Translations under genes and position numbers: made by a program
Source: Paenibacillus riograndensis SBR5
Lineage (GTDB): Bacteria; Bacillota; Bacilli; Paenibacillales; Paenibacillaceae
Length of the DNA stretch: 64,000 nucleotides
Assembly: GCF_000981585.1 (NCBI RefSeq)
Contig: NZ_LN831776.1
Span: 759,001 to 823,000 of the forward strand
Direction: 5' to 3'
Shown: one piece after another, positions 6,449 to 13,675 of the stretch
Position numbering within the stretch: position 1 is the first letter of the stretch
Layout of the letters: each line of letters begins with the position of its first letter
The notes under the pieces: generated by a model
The model's input: only the letters and a program-made list of their open reading frames with translations
Database searches by the model: none
Told to the model about the DNA's origin: nothing

Positions 6449-8629
6449 ATGAAATGGGTAAAAAAGCTGGGTTCCGATGTTATACTGCTGGGCGTACTGC
6501 TGCTTGCAGCCTTTCTGTATGGCTATGGAATCTGGAATGATCAATACGCAAATACCTACTATACGACTGCGGTGGGAAGTATGCTCCAGAGCTTCCATAA
6601 CTTCTTCTTCGCCTCACTGGACTCGGCGGGTTCGGTAACGGTTGATAAGCCGCCGGTTACCTTCTGGATTCAGACGCTCAGCGCGCTGATCTTCGGACTG
6701 CATGGCTGGAGCGTGATCCTGCCCCAGGTGATTGGCGGCATGGGTTCGGTGCTGCTCGTATACCTGCTGGTGAAGCCAACCTTTGGCCGCGCGGCAGCGC
6801 GTCTCGCAGCCTTGGCAATGGCGACCACACCTGTGGCTGCCGCCGTGAGCAGAACGAACAATATCGATGCCATGCTGGTGTTCACGCTATTGCTGGCGGC
6901 ATGGTTTCTCTTCAAGGGGACGAAGCGAAACACAACGGGCAGCCTTCTAGCTGCATTTGCTCTAATCGGCGTTGGCTTCAACGAGAAGATGCTGCAGGCA
7001 TATATGGTACTTCCGGCATTTTATCTCTTTTATCTACTGGCAGCCAAAGTGAACTGGAAGAAAAAAACCGGCGTGCTTGCTGCCTGCACCGCAGTACTGC
7101 TGGTAGTTTCGTTGTCCTGGGCGGTTATCGTGGATTCGATCCCGGCCAGCAAACGGCCTTACATGGGCAGCAGCGGCACCAACTCTGTGCTCAATTTGGC
7201 TTTTGGCTACAACGGGGTAGCGCGCCTGACCGGCGACCGCAGCACGGGAGGCAGCGGTGGAGGCGGCTTCCCTGGCGGCGGAGGTGGCGGAATGATCGGC
7301 GGAGGTGAAATGCCATTCTGGAATGGCGGGGAAATGCCGGCCATGAACGGAACAGGCGGTCAAGACGGCCGAGGCGGCACGGGAACAATGAACGGAACAG
7401 ACGGTCAGGCCCAAGGGCAGCTGCCGGGAGGCGCTGGAGGCGAACAGGCAGACGGAGGCCCGGATGGCCGCGGCCAGGCTTCAGGTGGCGGCGGGATGCA
7501 GGGGCAGATGCCGGGAGGCAGAGCGGACGGTGAAGGCGGGCAGGGCGGAGACCGCCAATTCAACTTCGGCCAGGGCGGCCGGGGCGGGATGAACGGCGGC
7601 GGAATGTTCAATACAGGCACAGCCGGTCCGCTGCGCTTGTTCCAATCGGCGTTGTCCGGTCAGGCCAGTTGGCTGCTGCCCTTCCTGCTGTTTGGCTGCA
7701 TCGGGATTTTTGCCAGCCTGCGCAGACGGAATTTTACCCAAGAGCATAAAGAAGCGATATTCTGGCTGGCCTGGCTGGTACCTGTTATGGGATTCTTCAG
7801 CATCGCCGGGTTCTTCCATCAGTACTACCTGATTATGATGGCTCCGCCGATCGCGGCACTGGCCGGCTCCGGCTGGCTCCGGCTCTGGACTTATTATAAG
7901 GAACGTGCAGTCTGGCTGTCCTGGCTGCTTCCGGTGGCCACGCTTGCTACAGCGGTCTTCCAGTGGTACATCATTCATCCGTATGACAGTACCGTTGGCA
8001 GCGGTTGGTCCATAGGTGTCCTGGCTGGAGGGATTGCAGTTACTGTGCTGCTGCTGGCGCTGCGGATATTCAAAGGGCAGCGGCAGCGGTTCGTACATGC
8101 CTCCGCTGTACTTGGGCTATTGGTGCTGCTGGTCGGACCGCTGTACTGGGCGCTTACGCCAATTACCTACGGCTCGAACAGCATGACACCGGCGGCAGGT
8201 CCGGACAGCAGAAGCGGCTTTGGCGGCATGGGCGGGGGCGGCAGAAACGGCACCACGGGTGTCAACGAGAAGCTGCTGGCCTACCTGAAGGAGCATAATA
8301 CCGGCGAGAAATATTTGTTCGCTGCCATGGATTACGGAACGGCAGGCCCTTATATTATTGACAACAATGAGCCGGTCGTGATTCTGAACGGATTCAACAA
8401 CTCGGACGTGCCCTATACCACTGAAACGCTGAAGGCCCTCGTGGCGAGCGGCAAAGTGAAATACTTCCTCGTGACTACCGGCGGCATGGGCGGTGGCGGC
8501 GGACGCGGAGGCAATTCTGAAATTACCAACTGGATTACCGAGAATGGGACAGCAGTTCCGGCTGAAGAATGGCAGGGCACAGTGACAGGCGGCAACGAAG
8601 GAACCTTGTATGAGGTGACTGTTCAGTAA
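6449..8629 (+). CDS. ykcB: GT-C (family 39-like) membrane glycosyltransferase, YkcB-type, with Gly-rich loop
   Basis: A 726-residue multi-pass protein. The ATG at 6449 is chosen because GGAGTGGAGAG lies just upstream; an earlier in-frame ATG lacks a site. The first extracytoplasmic loop carries the VTVDKPPVTFW motif, matching the catalytic DKPP region of ArnT/PMT-like enzymes that use polyprenyl-phosphate sugars. Residues about 268-385 form a low-complexity Gly/Met/Gln/Asn loop, and smaller Gly-rich patches occur near 590 and 680. The neighbours (polyprenyl-phosphate glycosyltransferase, UDP-glucose synthesis) fit a pathway that moves glucose onto an envelope acceptor outside the cell. The acceptor is unknown. 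Symbol by analogy to B. subtilis ykcB. Confidence 0.85.
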   Translation: MKWVKKLGSDVILLGVLLLAAFLYGYGIWNDQYANTYYTTAVGSMLQSFHNFFFASLDSAGSVTVDKPPVTFWIQTLSALIFGLHGWSVILPQVIGGMGSVLLVYLLVKPTFGRAAARLAALAMATTPVAAAVSRTNNIDAMLVFTLLLAAWFLFKGTKRNTTGSLLAAFALIGVGFNEKMLQAYMVLPAFYLFYLLAAKVNWKKKTGVLAACTAVLLVVSLSWAVIVDSIPASKRPYMGSSGTNSVLNLAFGYNGVARLTGDRSTGGSGGGGFPGGGGGGMIGGGEMPFWNGGEMPAMNGTGGQDGRGGTGTMNGTDGQAQGQLPGGAGGEQADGGPDGRGQASGGGGMQGQMPGGRADGEGGQGGDRQFNFGQGGRGGMNGGGMFNTGTAGPLRLFQSALSGQASWLLPFLLFGCIGIFASLRRRNFTQEHKEAIFWLAWLVPVMGFFSIAGFFHQYYLIMMAPPIAALAGSGWLRLWTYYKERAVWLSWLLPVATLATAVFQWYIIHPYDSTVGSGWSIGVLAGGIAVTVLLLALRIFKGQRQRFVHASAVLGLLVLLVGPLYWALTPITYGSNSMTPAAGPDSRSGFGGMGGGGRNGTTGVNEKLLAYLKEHNTGEKYLFAAMDYGTAGPYIIDNNEPVVILNGFNNSDVPYTTETLKALVASGKVKYFLVTTGGMGGGGGRGGNSEITNWITENGTAVPAEEWQGTVTGGNEGTLYEVTVQ

Positions 8630-8719
8630 GTTGGAGATCAACAATTGTTACAGGAAGCGCACTTAACAGAATTTTAGTGTAAGGTGCGCTTCATTATTAA
8701 ATCTAAGGAGGAGCTGCTC

Positions 8720-9706
8720 ATGAGTACACACGTGCGCTATTCCGTAATTATACCGATGTATAACGAAGAGGCTGTGATTCAGGAGACGTACCGGCGGATC
8801 AAAAAAGTGATGGGGACGACGGGAGAGGCTTATGAGCTGCTCTTCGTCAATGACGGGAGTACGGACAACTGTGCGCAGATGATTGAGGAGTACACCTACT
8901 GGGATGAGAGTGTGAAGCTGATTGATCTGTCCCGCAACTTCGGCCATCAGATTGCTATAACCGCCGGTATGGATTATTCGCTGGGGGATGCGGTGGTCAT
9001 CATCGATGCCGATCTGCAGGACCCGCCGGAACTGATTCTGGATATGATCCGCGAGTGGAAAAACGGCTATGAGGTTGTGTACGCCAAACGGATCAAGCGG
9101 AACGGCGAATCCCTTTTCAAAAAGTGGACAGCAAGCCTCTTCTACCGGGTGCTGCGTTATTCCACGGACATTTCGATTCCGGTAGATACCGGTGATTTCC
9201 GTCTCATTGACCGCAAGGTGTGTGAGGAACTGAAACGGCTCCCGGAGAAAAACCGCTTCGTGCGCGGACTGGTCAGCTGGGTCGGCTTCCGCCAGAAGGC
9301 TATCGAATATGAACGTGACGAACGGCTCGCCGGGGAGACGAAATATCCCTTGAAGCGCATGATCAAGCTGTCGCTGGATGGAATCACCTCCTTTTCCTAC
9401 AAGCCGCTGAAGCTGGCGGGCTATCTGGGAGGACTCCTCTCGGGAGCCGGATTTTTGTACCTTATGTACGTGCTGTATCTGGCGCTGTTTACGGACGCAG
9501 CCGTTAAGGGCTGGGCCTCGATGATTGGCATTACTCTAACGTTCAACGGATTTGTGCTGATTATCCTGGGCATCCTGGGCGAGTATGTCGGCCGGATCTA
9601 TGATGAGACGAAAGGGCGCCCGCTCTACATTGTCCAGGAATTTTACAGCGGCAGGAAGCAGCAAAGTGCAGCCGAGCAGAGAGTAGCGCAGCTTAATAAA
9701 TCATAA
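8720..9706 (+). CDS. ykcC: GT2 polyprenyl-phosphate glycosyltransferase (DPM1/GtrB-like), YkcC-type
   Basis: A 328-residue protein; ATG at 8720 with AAGGAGG 8 bases ahead. The N-terminal GT-A domain shows YSVIIPMYNEEAVI, LLFVNDGSTDN, and the nucleotide/metal motif VVIIDADLQDPPE (about residues 91-103). Two C-terminal hydrophobic helices (about 235-265 and 275-300) anchor it. Family knowledge: GtrB/DPM1 enzymes move a sugar from a nucleotide donor to undecaprenyl phosphate on the cytoplasmic face. The product would feed the adjacent GT-C transferase, and the downstream enzyme would provide UDP-glucose. Confidence 0.9.
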   Translation: MSTHVRYSVIIPMYNEEAVIQETYRRIKKVMGTTGEAYELLFVNDGSTDNCAQMIEEYTYWDESVKLIDLSRNFGHQIAITAGMDYSLGDAVVIIDADLQDPPELILDMIREWKNGYEVVYAKRIKRNGESLFKKWTASLFYRVLRYSTDISIPVDTGDFRLIDRKVCEELKRLPEKNRFVRGLVSWVGFRQKAIEYERDERLAGETKYPLKRMIKLSLDGITSFSYKPLKLAGYLGGLLSGAGFLYLMYVLYLALFTDAAVKGWASMIGITLTFNGFVLIILGILGEYVGRIYDETKGRPLYIVQEFYSGRKQQSAAEQRVAQLNKS

Positions 9707-9726
9707 GGCAGAGGAGTGGGTCCATC

Positions 9727-10659
9727 GTGAAAATCAGAAAAGCCGTGATTCCCGCCGCAGGCCTCGGCACGCGTTTCCTGCCAGCCACCAAAGCCCAGCC
9801 GAAGGAAATGCTGCCCATAGTAGACAAGCCGGCGATACAATATATTGTGGAGGAAGCGGTGCGCTCCGGCATTGAGAGCATCATTATCGTGACCGGCCGC
9901 AACAAGAAGTCGATTGAGGATCATTTTGACAAGTCGGTAGAGCTGGAGCAGACCCTGTTGGAAAAAGAGAAACTCGACTTGCTCCGTGAAGTGCAGGCCA
10001 TCAGCGGACTGGCGGGTATTCATTATATCCGGCAAAAGGAGCCGCTTGGCCTGGGACATGCAATCTCCTGCGCGGAGCAGTTTATCGGCGGCGAGCCGTT
10101 CGCGGTCCTGCTTGGCGATGATATCATGGTCTCCGAGCCGCCAGCGCTGCTGCAGATGATGAAGCTATACGAGCAGTCCGAACAGACGATAGTTGGTGTG
10201 CAGCCGGTGCCAAGGGCAGAGGTGAGCAAGTATGGAATTATTGCTTCAGGCGGCGCGGTGAGGGGCGTACATGTGGTGAGCGGGCTGGTGGAAAAGCCTT
10301 CGCCGCAGGCTGCGCCTTCGACGAATGCCATCATGGGACGTTATATCCTGAAGCCTTCTATCTTCTCTGTGCTCAGTAAGCTTGAGCGCGGAGCCGGCGG
10401 CGAATATCAGCTGACAGATGCGCTGCATGAGGTATGCCGGAATGAGGGGCTGCTGGCCCTTGATCTGCAGGGCAAACGCTATGATATCGGCGACAAATTC
10501 GGCTATATTCAGGCTACGCTGGAGATGGGCCTGGAGCGTGAAGAGCTGCGCCCGCAGCTCGTGCCATATCTGAGGGGGCTGCTTGGCAGCTTGGAAGACG
10601 GAACAGAATCCTTGTGTGTACCGCAGACTCAATCTGGATTGAGCTTGTTAAACCAGTGA
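9727..10659 (+). CDS. gtaB: UTP-glucose-1-phosphate uridylyltransferase
   Basis: A 310-residue protein; GTG start preceded by GAGGAGTGG. It has the full signature KAVIPAAGLGTRFLPATKAQ and PKEMLPIVDKPAIQYIVEEA, then LLGDDI and VSGLVEKP, as in GalU/GtaB. Reaction: UTP plus glucose-1-phosphate gives UDP-glucose and diphosphate, in the cytoplasm. It lies 20 bp after the GT2 gene, so it is probably the third gene of the operon and supplies the activated sugar. The C-terminal tail is Ser/Gly-rich and somewhat longer than the core. Confidence 0.95.
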   Translation: MKIRKAVIPAAGLGTRFLPATKAQPKEMLPIVDKPAIQYIVEEAVRSGIESIIIVTGRNKKSIEDHFDKSVELEQTLLEKEKLDLLREVQAISGLAGIHYIRQKEPLGLGHAISCAEQFIGGEPFAVLLGDDIMVSEPPALLQMMKLYEQSEQTIVGVQPVPRAEVSKYGIIASGGAVRGVHVVSGLVEKPSPQAAPSTNAIMGRYILKPSIFSVLSKLERGAGGEYQLTDALHEVCRNEGLLALDLQGKRYDIGDKFGYIQATLEMGLEREELRPQLVPYLRGLLGSLEDGTESLCVPQTQSGLSLLNQ

Positions 10660-10851
10660 AAAGAACAGTCACCGTTAATGGAAAAAGGATCACTAATCGA
10701 ACTCGTTCGGCTCAGGGAGCATCCTATGTTGGAAAAAGTACCACTAATCGAACTCGTTCGGCTCAGGGAGCATCCTATGTTGGAAAAAGTACCACTAATC
10801 CGGGCGAAAGCGGCCGGATGGGATGAATATGGGCAAATTAGGTGTACAAAA
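10660..10851. repeat. 23-bp element array, locus 2, left half (+ + + and split -)
   Basis: Copies start at 10674, 10725 and 10776 (all +, exactly 51 bp apart), then an inverted copy at 10838 cut by the IS after its 14th base. From 10680 the whole 51-bp unit, spacer included, is tandemly repeated about 2.4 times; in other loci only the 23-bp element is shared. The third + copy to the inverted copy is 62 bp. Frames that read a repetitive peptide across here are artefacts of the tandem repeat. Confidence 0.8.
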
Positions 10852-12510
10852 GAGACAATTTCATAATTCAAAACCCTTGCTAGGATTGGTTTTTTTGAGC
10901 ATAGAAAAGGGAGTACCTCCCCAAATCTCGAAGATATAGGTGACCAAACCAACATCCGAGAATGAAAAGAGGTAATCCCCATGTATTCTATTCGGCAAGA
11001 AGAGCTGTTTTCCTTTGAGGATTTGTTGCTGATGCGACCGGAAGATAAATACAGTCAGATCTTTGAACACTTAAATCTCGCTCCGGTCTTGCACGCGCTT
11101 GGAAAAAAGAACAACCGTGGGCGGCCGGAAGAACTAAACGTACCCGCGATGATCTACTCGCTGCTCATCGCAAAAATGGAGGGCATCGAGTTTGTATCCG
11201 CGTTGGTCCGGCGACTTCGATTCAGCGAGGAATTTCGGGTGCAGTGCCGGTTCACCGGTTCCAACCGCATCCCGAGCGAAGCCTCGTACTCCCGTTTGAT
11301 TCATGTGCTTGAGCAAACGGGCATGCTCGAGGACCTTCAGGATACTCTGGTGCTGTCCGCCCTGGAGGAAGAGTTCGTTACGGGTATGCATCTCGCTTTG
11401 GATTCCTCTATCGTTGAGGCTTGGGATAGCCTATTTAGCGAAGCTGCATCCAAACGCCGCGCGGCCCGCCGTGCTAAAAAGCCAAGTGATGCTCCGGTGG
11501 CTCAGCAGCTGCAGCTAGAACTCACCGAGCCCGAGTCCGAGCCTGTGGACGAGCGGCCCAAAAAACCCGTCTACCCGCCTGGACGTCCTTCTGCTGAAGA
11601 AAAGGAACGTCGGCGCAAGGAACGGGAAGCTTATGAAGAGAGCCTAGGACCGTTTGAGAAAACCATTGAACAGATGCTGCCCTACACGTACGATGAATTG
11701 CTTGCAGCATTACCCCGGCATGCCGCGCGTTGTGACAAGAAAAATGCGAAAGGTAGACTTACCAGTTATTACGGGTTCAAGGCAAATCTGCTGGTCGATG
11801 CGGACTGTCAGTATATTCTTAGTGGCTTATGGAGTTCGGCGAATTTGAATGACCAGCGCATGGCGGTTATCCTTCTCAAAGGCCTGCTCCTGAAGTTTCC
11901 TAGGTTAAACGTAAAGCATGTCTTGGGAGACAAAGGGTACGACAGCGCAGCCATCTACCAGTTGATTCATTCGTTAGGCGCCTATCCTACGATTCCAATG
12001 ATTCACCACAAAGAGCCGCCCAAGGGAATGAACTCGGACTACAATCCCGTATGCTCACAGGGGCATACCTACCGCTACGACAGTTTTGATGCCAAGTACG
12101 AAACGCTGAAGTATACCCAGCCGAGCCAGTGCAAAGACTGTCCACTTTCCGGTTCCGGCTGCCAAAAGGTGTTTAAAATCCGCATACAAACGGATTTACG
12201 CAAGCACACCTATCCCGCAAGAGGTAGCGAGAGCTTTACAGAGCTGTACAAGAAGCGTACGGCAGTGGAGCGAGTTTTTGCATATCTTAAAGAGTATTTT
12301 GGCATGAAACGTACGCGTCACCGCGGCGTCCGGGCAAGAGTTGATTTCCAGCTCAGTACACTAGCTTACAATCTCAGCAAGTTTGCGCTAGACAAGTTAA
12401 ACCAGCGGTTACGCAACTCCCAGCAAGTGGCCTGATTTTTTAAAAAATGACCTTAGATTTTGGCCGAGTCTTGCTATTCAGCAAACTGAATTATGAAATT
12501 GACTCCAAAA
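10847..12510 (+). mobile_element. Complete insertion sequence, IS1182-like (DUF772 transposase)
   Basis: Terminal inverted repeats GAGACAATTTCATAATTCA (10852-10870) and the complement of 12487-12505 match at 18 of 19 positions. The element spans 10852-12505 (1654 bp) and is flanked by the 5-bp direct repeat CAAAA (10847-10851 and 12506-12510). Removing the IS and one CAAAA restores a 23-bp element and the 62- and 51-bp spacing seen in other loci, which independently supports these ends. Family assignment rests on the transposase type and is inferred. Confidence 0.85.
10981..12435 (+). CDS. IS transposase, DUF772/DDE type (IS1182-like)
   Basis: A 484-residue intact transposase. The N-terminal part has the DUF772-like pattern RGRPEELNVPAMIYSLL and FSEEFRVQCRF with PSEASYSRL. 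Acidic DDE candidates are D in LALDSSIVEAWD, D in VLGDKGYDS, and E in the C-terminal RTAVERVFAYLKEYFG block. A Cys cluster (CKDCPLSGSGC) lies before the last block. GAGGTAATCCCC precedes the ATG. The frame is unbroken and the inverted repeats are well preserved, so the element is probably recent and may be active. Confidence 0.9.
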   Translation: MYSIRQEELFSFEDLLLMRPEDKYSQIFEHLNLAPVLHALGKKNNRGRPEELNVPAMIYSLLIAKMEGIEFVSALVRRLRFSEEFRVQCRFTGSNRIPSEASYSRLIHVLEQTGMLEDLQDTLVLSALEEEFVTGMHLALDSSIVEAWDSLFSEAASKRRAARRAKKPSDAPVAQQLQLELTEPESEPVDERPKKPVYPPGRPSAEEKERRRKEREAYEESLGPFEKTIEQMLPYTYDELLAALPRHAARCDKKNAKGRLTSYYGFKANLLVDADCQYILSGLWSSANLNDQRMAVILLKGLLLKFPRLNVKHVLGDKGYDSAAIYQLIHSLGAYPTIPMIHHKEPPKGMNSDYNPVCSQGHTYRYDSFDAKYETLKYTQPSQCKDCPLSGSGCQKVFKIRIQTDLRKHTYPARGSESFTELYKKRTAVERVFAYLKEYFGMKRTRHRGVRARVDFQLSTLAYNLSKFALDKLNQRLRNSQQVA

Positions 12511-12547
12511 TCCCACTAAAACCTTCTGCAGCCAGAATTTCAGCTGA

Positions 12548-12570
12548 TTAGGTTTACTTTTTCCACTTAT
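12548..12570 (-). repeat. 23-bp element, locus 2, last inverted copy
   Basis: TTAGGTT then core TACTTTTTC then CACTTAT. In the sequence without the IS it lies exactly 51 bp from the preceding inverted copy. Its last bases run into the left end of the MITE, which seems to have inserted there. Confidence 0.75.
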
Positions 12571-12782
12571 ATAGAGTGAACTTAAGATATTAACATTAGG
12601 GACTTCGTCGGGATTCCGGAGAATGTTTGGACTTCCGGCCGCTGTTGTCTGCAGATTTCTTGATTGTACCGTTGTTCGCGGTAGAAATCCGCAGACAAAG
12701 GCGGACGCTACCGCTCCTACAGTTCCAAACTTCCCCTCCATCCCTTTTCCCTTTTGTTAGTTTTTCAAGTTCACTCTATATA
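12568..12782 (-). mobile_element. MITE-like element, copy 1
   Basis: A 215-bp element with perfect 16-bp terminal inverted repeats TATATAGAGTGAACTT (12568-12583) and its complement (12767-12782). It is the reverse complement of a second copy at 34924-35142, with long near-identical blocks (for example TTTGGAACTGTAGGAGCG and GGATTTCTACCGCG). No coding capacity. Inference: non-autonomous element; the TA at each end is compatible with a TA target duplication of the Tc1/IS630 type. Confidence 0.8.
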
Positions 12783-12839
12783 GCTGCAGTCTCCTGTGAG
12801 CTTTATGGTCCAATCCTCTGATGAACAGTGATGCCCAAG

Positions 12840-12873
12840 AAGGCCAGCCGGAATCGATCCTCCGGCTGGCCTT
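12840..12873 (-). terminator. Hairpin between convergent units
   Basis: A perfect 13-bp stem AAGGCCAGCCGGA/TCCGGCTGGCCTT with an 8-nt loop, 36 bp beyond the stop of the minus-strand flavoprotein gene. Its T-tract is short, so termination strength is uncertain. Confidence 0.65.
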
Positions 12874-12909
12874 GGCATGAATGGGGCATATCTTTTTGTA
12901 TACGGCAGC

Positions 12910-13476
12910 CTAAGCCTTCAACAGGTCATGATCCACGTATCTTGCACCGTTCAGTTCGCTGATAATATTAATGGCAACCTTTGCGCCGTCTCCGGCAGTG
13001 ATAATCGCATGTACGCTTACTCCAGCTACCGTTCCTGCTGCCCAGATGCCTGCGATGTTGGTTCTGCCTTCCGCATTTACGGCTACAACCGTCTTGATTC
13101 TTGGCTCTGTGCCATCCTTTGTTTCCACTCCGGCTTTGGCGGCCAGATCGGTCATCACACCCGTTGCCAGAATCACATGCTTAGCTTCATAGGCAGCTCC
13201 GCTTTCGCTCTCGATCACGAAGCCTTCGCCCTTTGCAGTAAGATTCACTGCTTGGTCTGCCACTAGTTCCGCTCCGAACTTGACAGCCTGCTTATGGCCG
13301 GTCTCTACAAGCTCCGGTCCGCCGATTTCGGCAATCCCGTAGTAATTCTCGTACCATCCTCTGCGCGTCATGCCTTTGTCGTTGTCGATCAGCAGCGTTT
13401 TTTTGCCCGCCTTGGCAGCGAACAGGGCTGCGCTTGCACCGGCAGGACCGGCTCCAATGATGGCGATTTCATACAT
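12910..13476 (-). CDS. Short thioredoxin-reductase-like FAD protein lacking the NADPH domain
   Basis: A 188-residue protein; ATG with AGGAGGT ahead. The N-terminus MYEIAIIGAGPAGASAALFAA is a Rossmann FAD motif, followed by YENYYGI and ILATGV. The C-terminus GIWAAGTVAGVSVHAIITAGDGAKVA matches the last FAD-binding block of TrxB-like enzymes. The central NADPH domain and the CxxC pair are absent, so the two halves of the FAD domain are joined directly. True thioredoxin reductases have about 310 residues. It is probably a stand-alone flavoprotein that takes electrons from a partner; partner and role are unknown. Confidence 0.8.
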   Translation of the reverse strand: MYEIAIIGAGPAGASAALFAAKAGKKTLLIDNDKGMTRRGWYENYYGIAEIGGPELVETGHKQAVKFGAELVADQAVNLTAKGEGFVIESESGAAYEAKHVILATGVMTDLAAKAGVETKDGTEPRIKTVVAVNAEGRTNIAGIWAAGTVAGVSVHAIITAGDGAKVAINIISELNGARYVDHDLLKA

Positions 13477-13492
13477 ACATTTAACCTCCTAA

Positions 13493-13645
13493 AAGTTTTG
13501 TGAGCTTAAGCATCACCCGAACCGCTACGTACAAAACTTGCTTCGGAAGCATAGGCTTAAGTTTTGTGAGCTTAAGCAACATCCGAGCCGCTTCGTACAC
13601 AAACCGCTCGGGATGCATACGCATAAGTTGTGTGCGCTTGTACTT
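13493..13645. repeat. 66-bp tandem repeat upstream of flavoprotein gene
   Basis: The block AAGTTTTGTGAGCTTAAGCA starts at 13493 and 13559, with a decayed copy at 13624 (AAGTTGTGTGCGCTTG). Between the blocks are related CCGAACCGCT/CCGAGCCGCT stretches. It lies between the two-component operon and the flavoprotein start and may contain that gene's promoter. Confidence 0.7.
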
Positions 13646-13675
13646 ACTATTATAACGTTAATAATTCTTGTTTAG

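Larger units (their letters stand above)
12436..12909. other. Gap: IS end, split element, MITE and terminator
   Basis: No gene. In order: right end of the IS to 12505; target duplication; remainder of the split 23-bp element (12511-12519); an inverted 23-bp element at 12548-12570; a 215-bp MITE-like element whose left end abuts it; then a hairpin at 12840-12873. Confidence 0.8.

Noticed and set aside
10614..10866. Short proteins with repeated peptide across the 51-bp units
   Set aside because: The repeated peptide is only a reading of the tandem DNA repeat (51 is divisible by 3); no ribosome binding site, and several frames are open at once.
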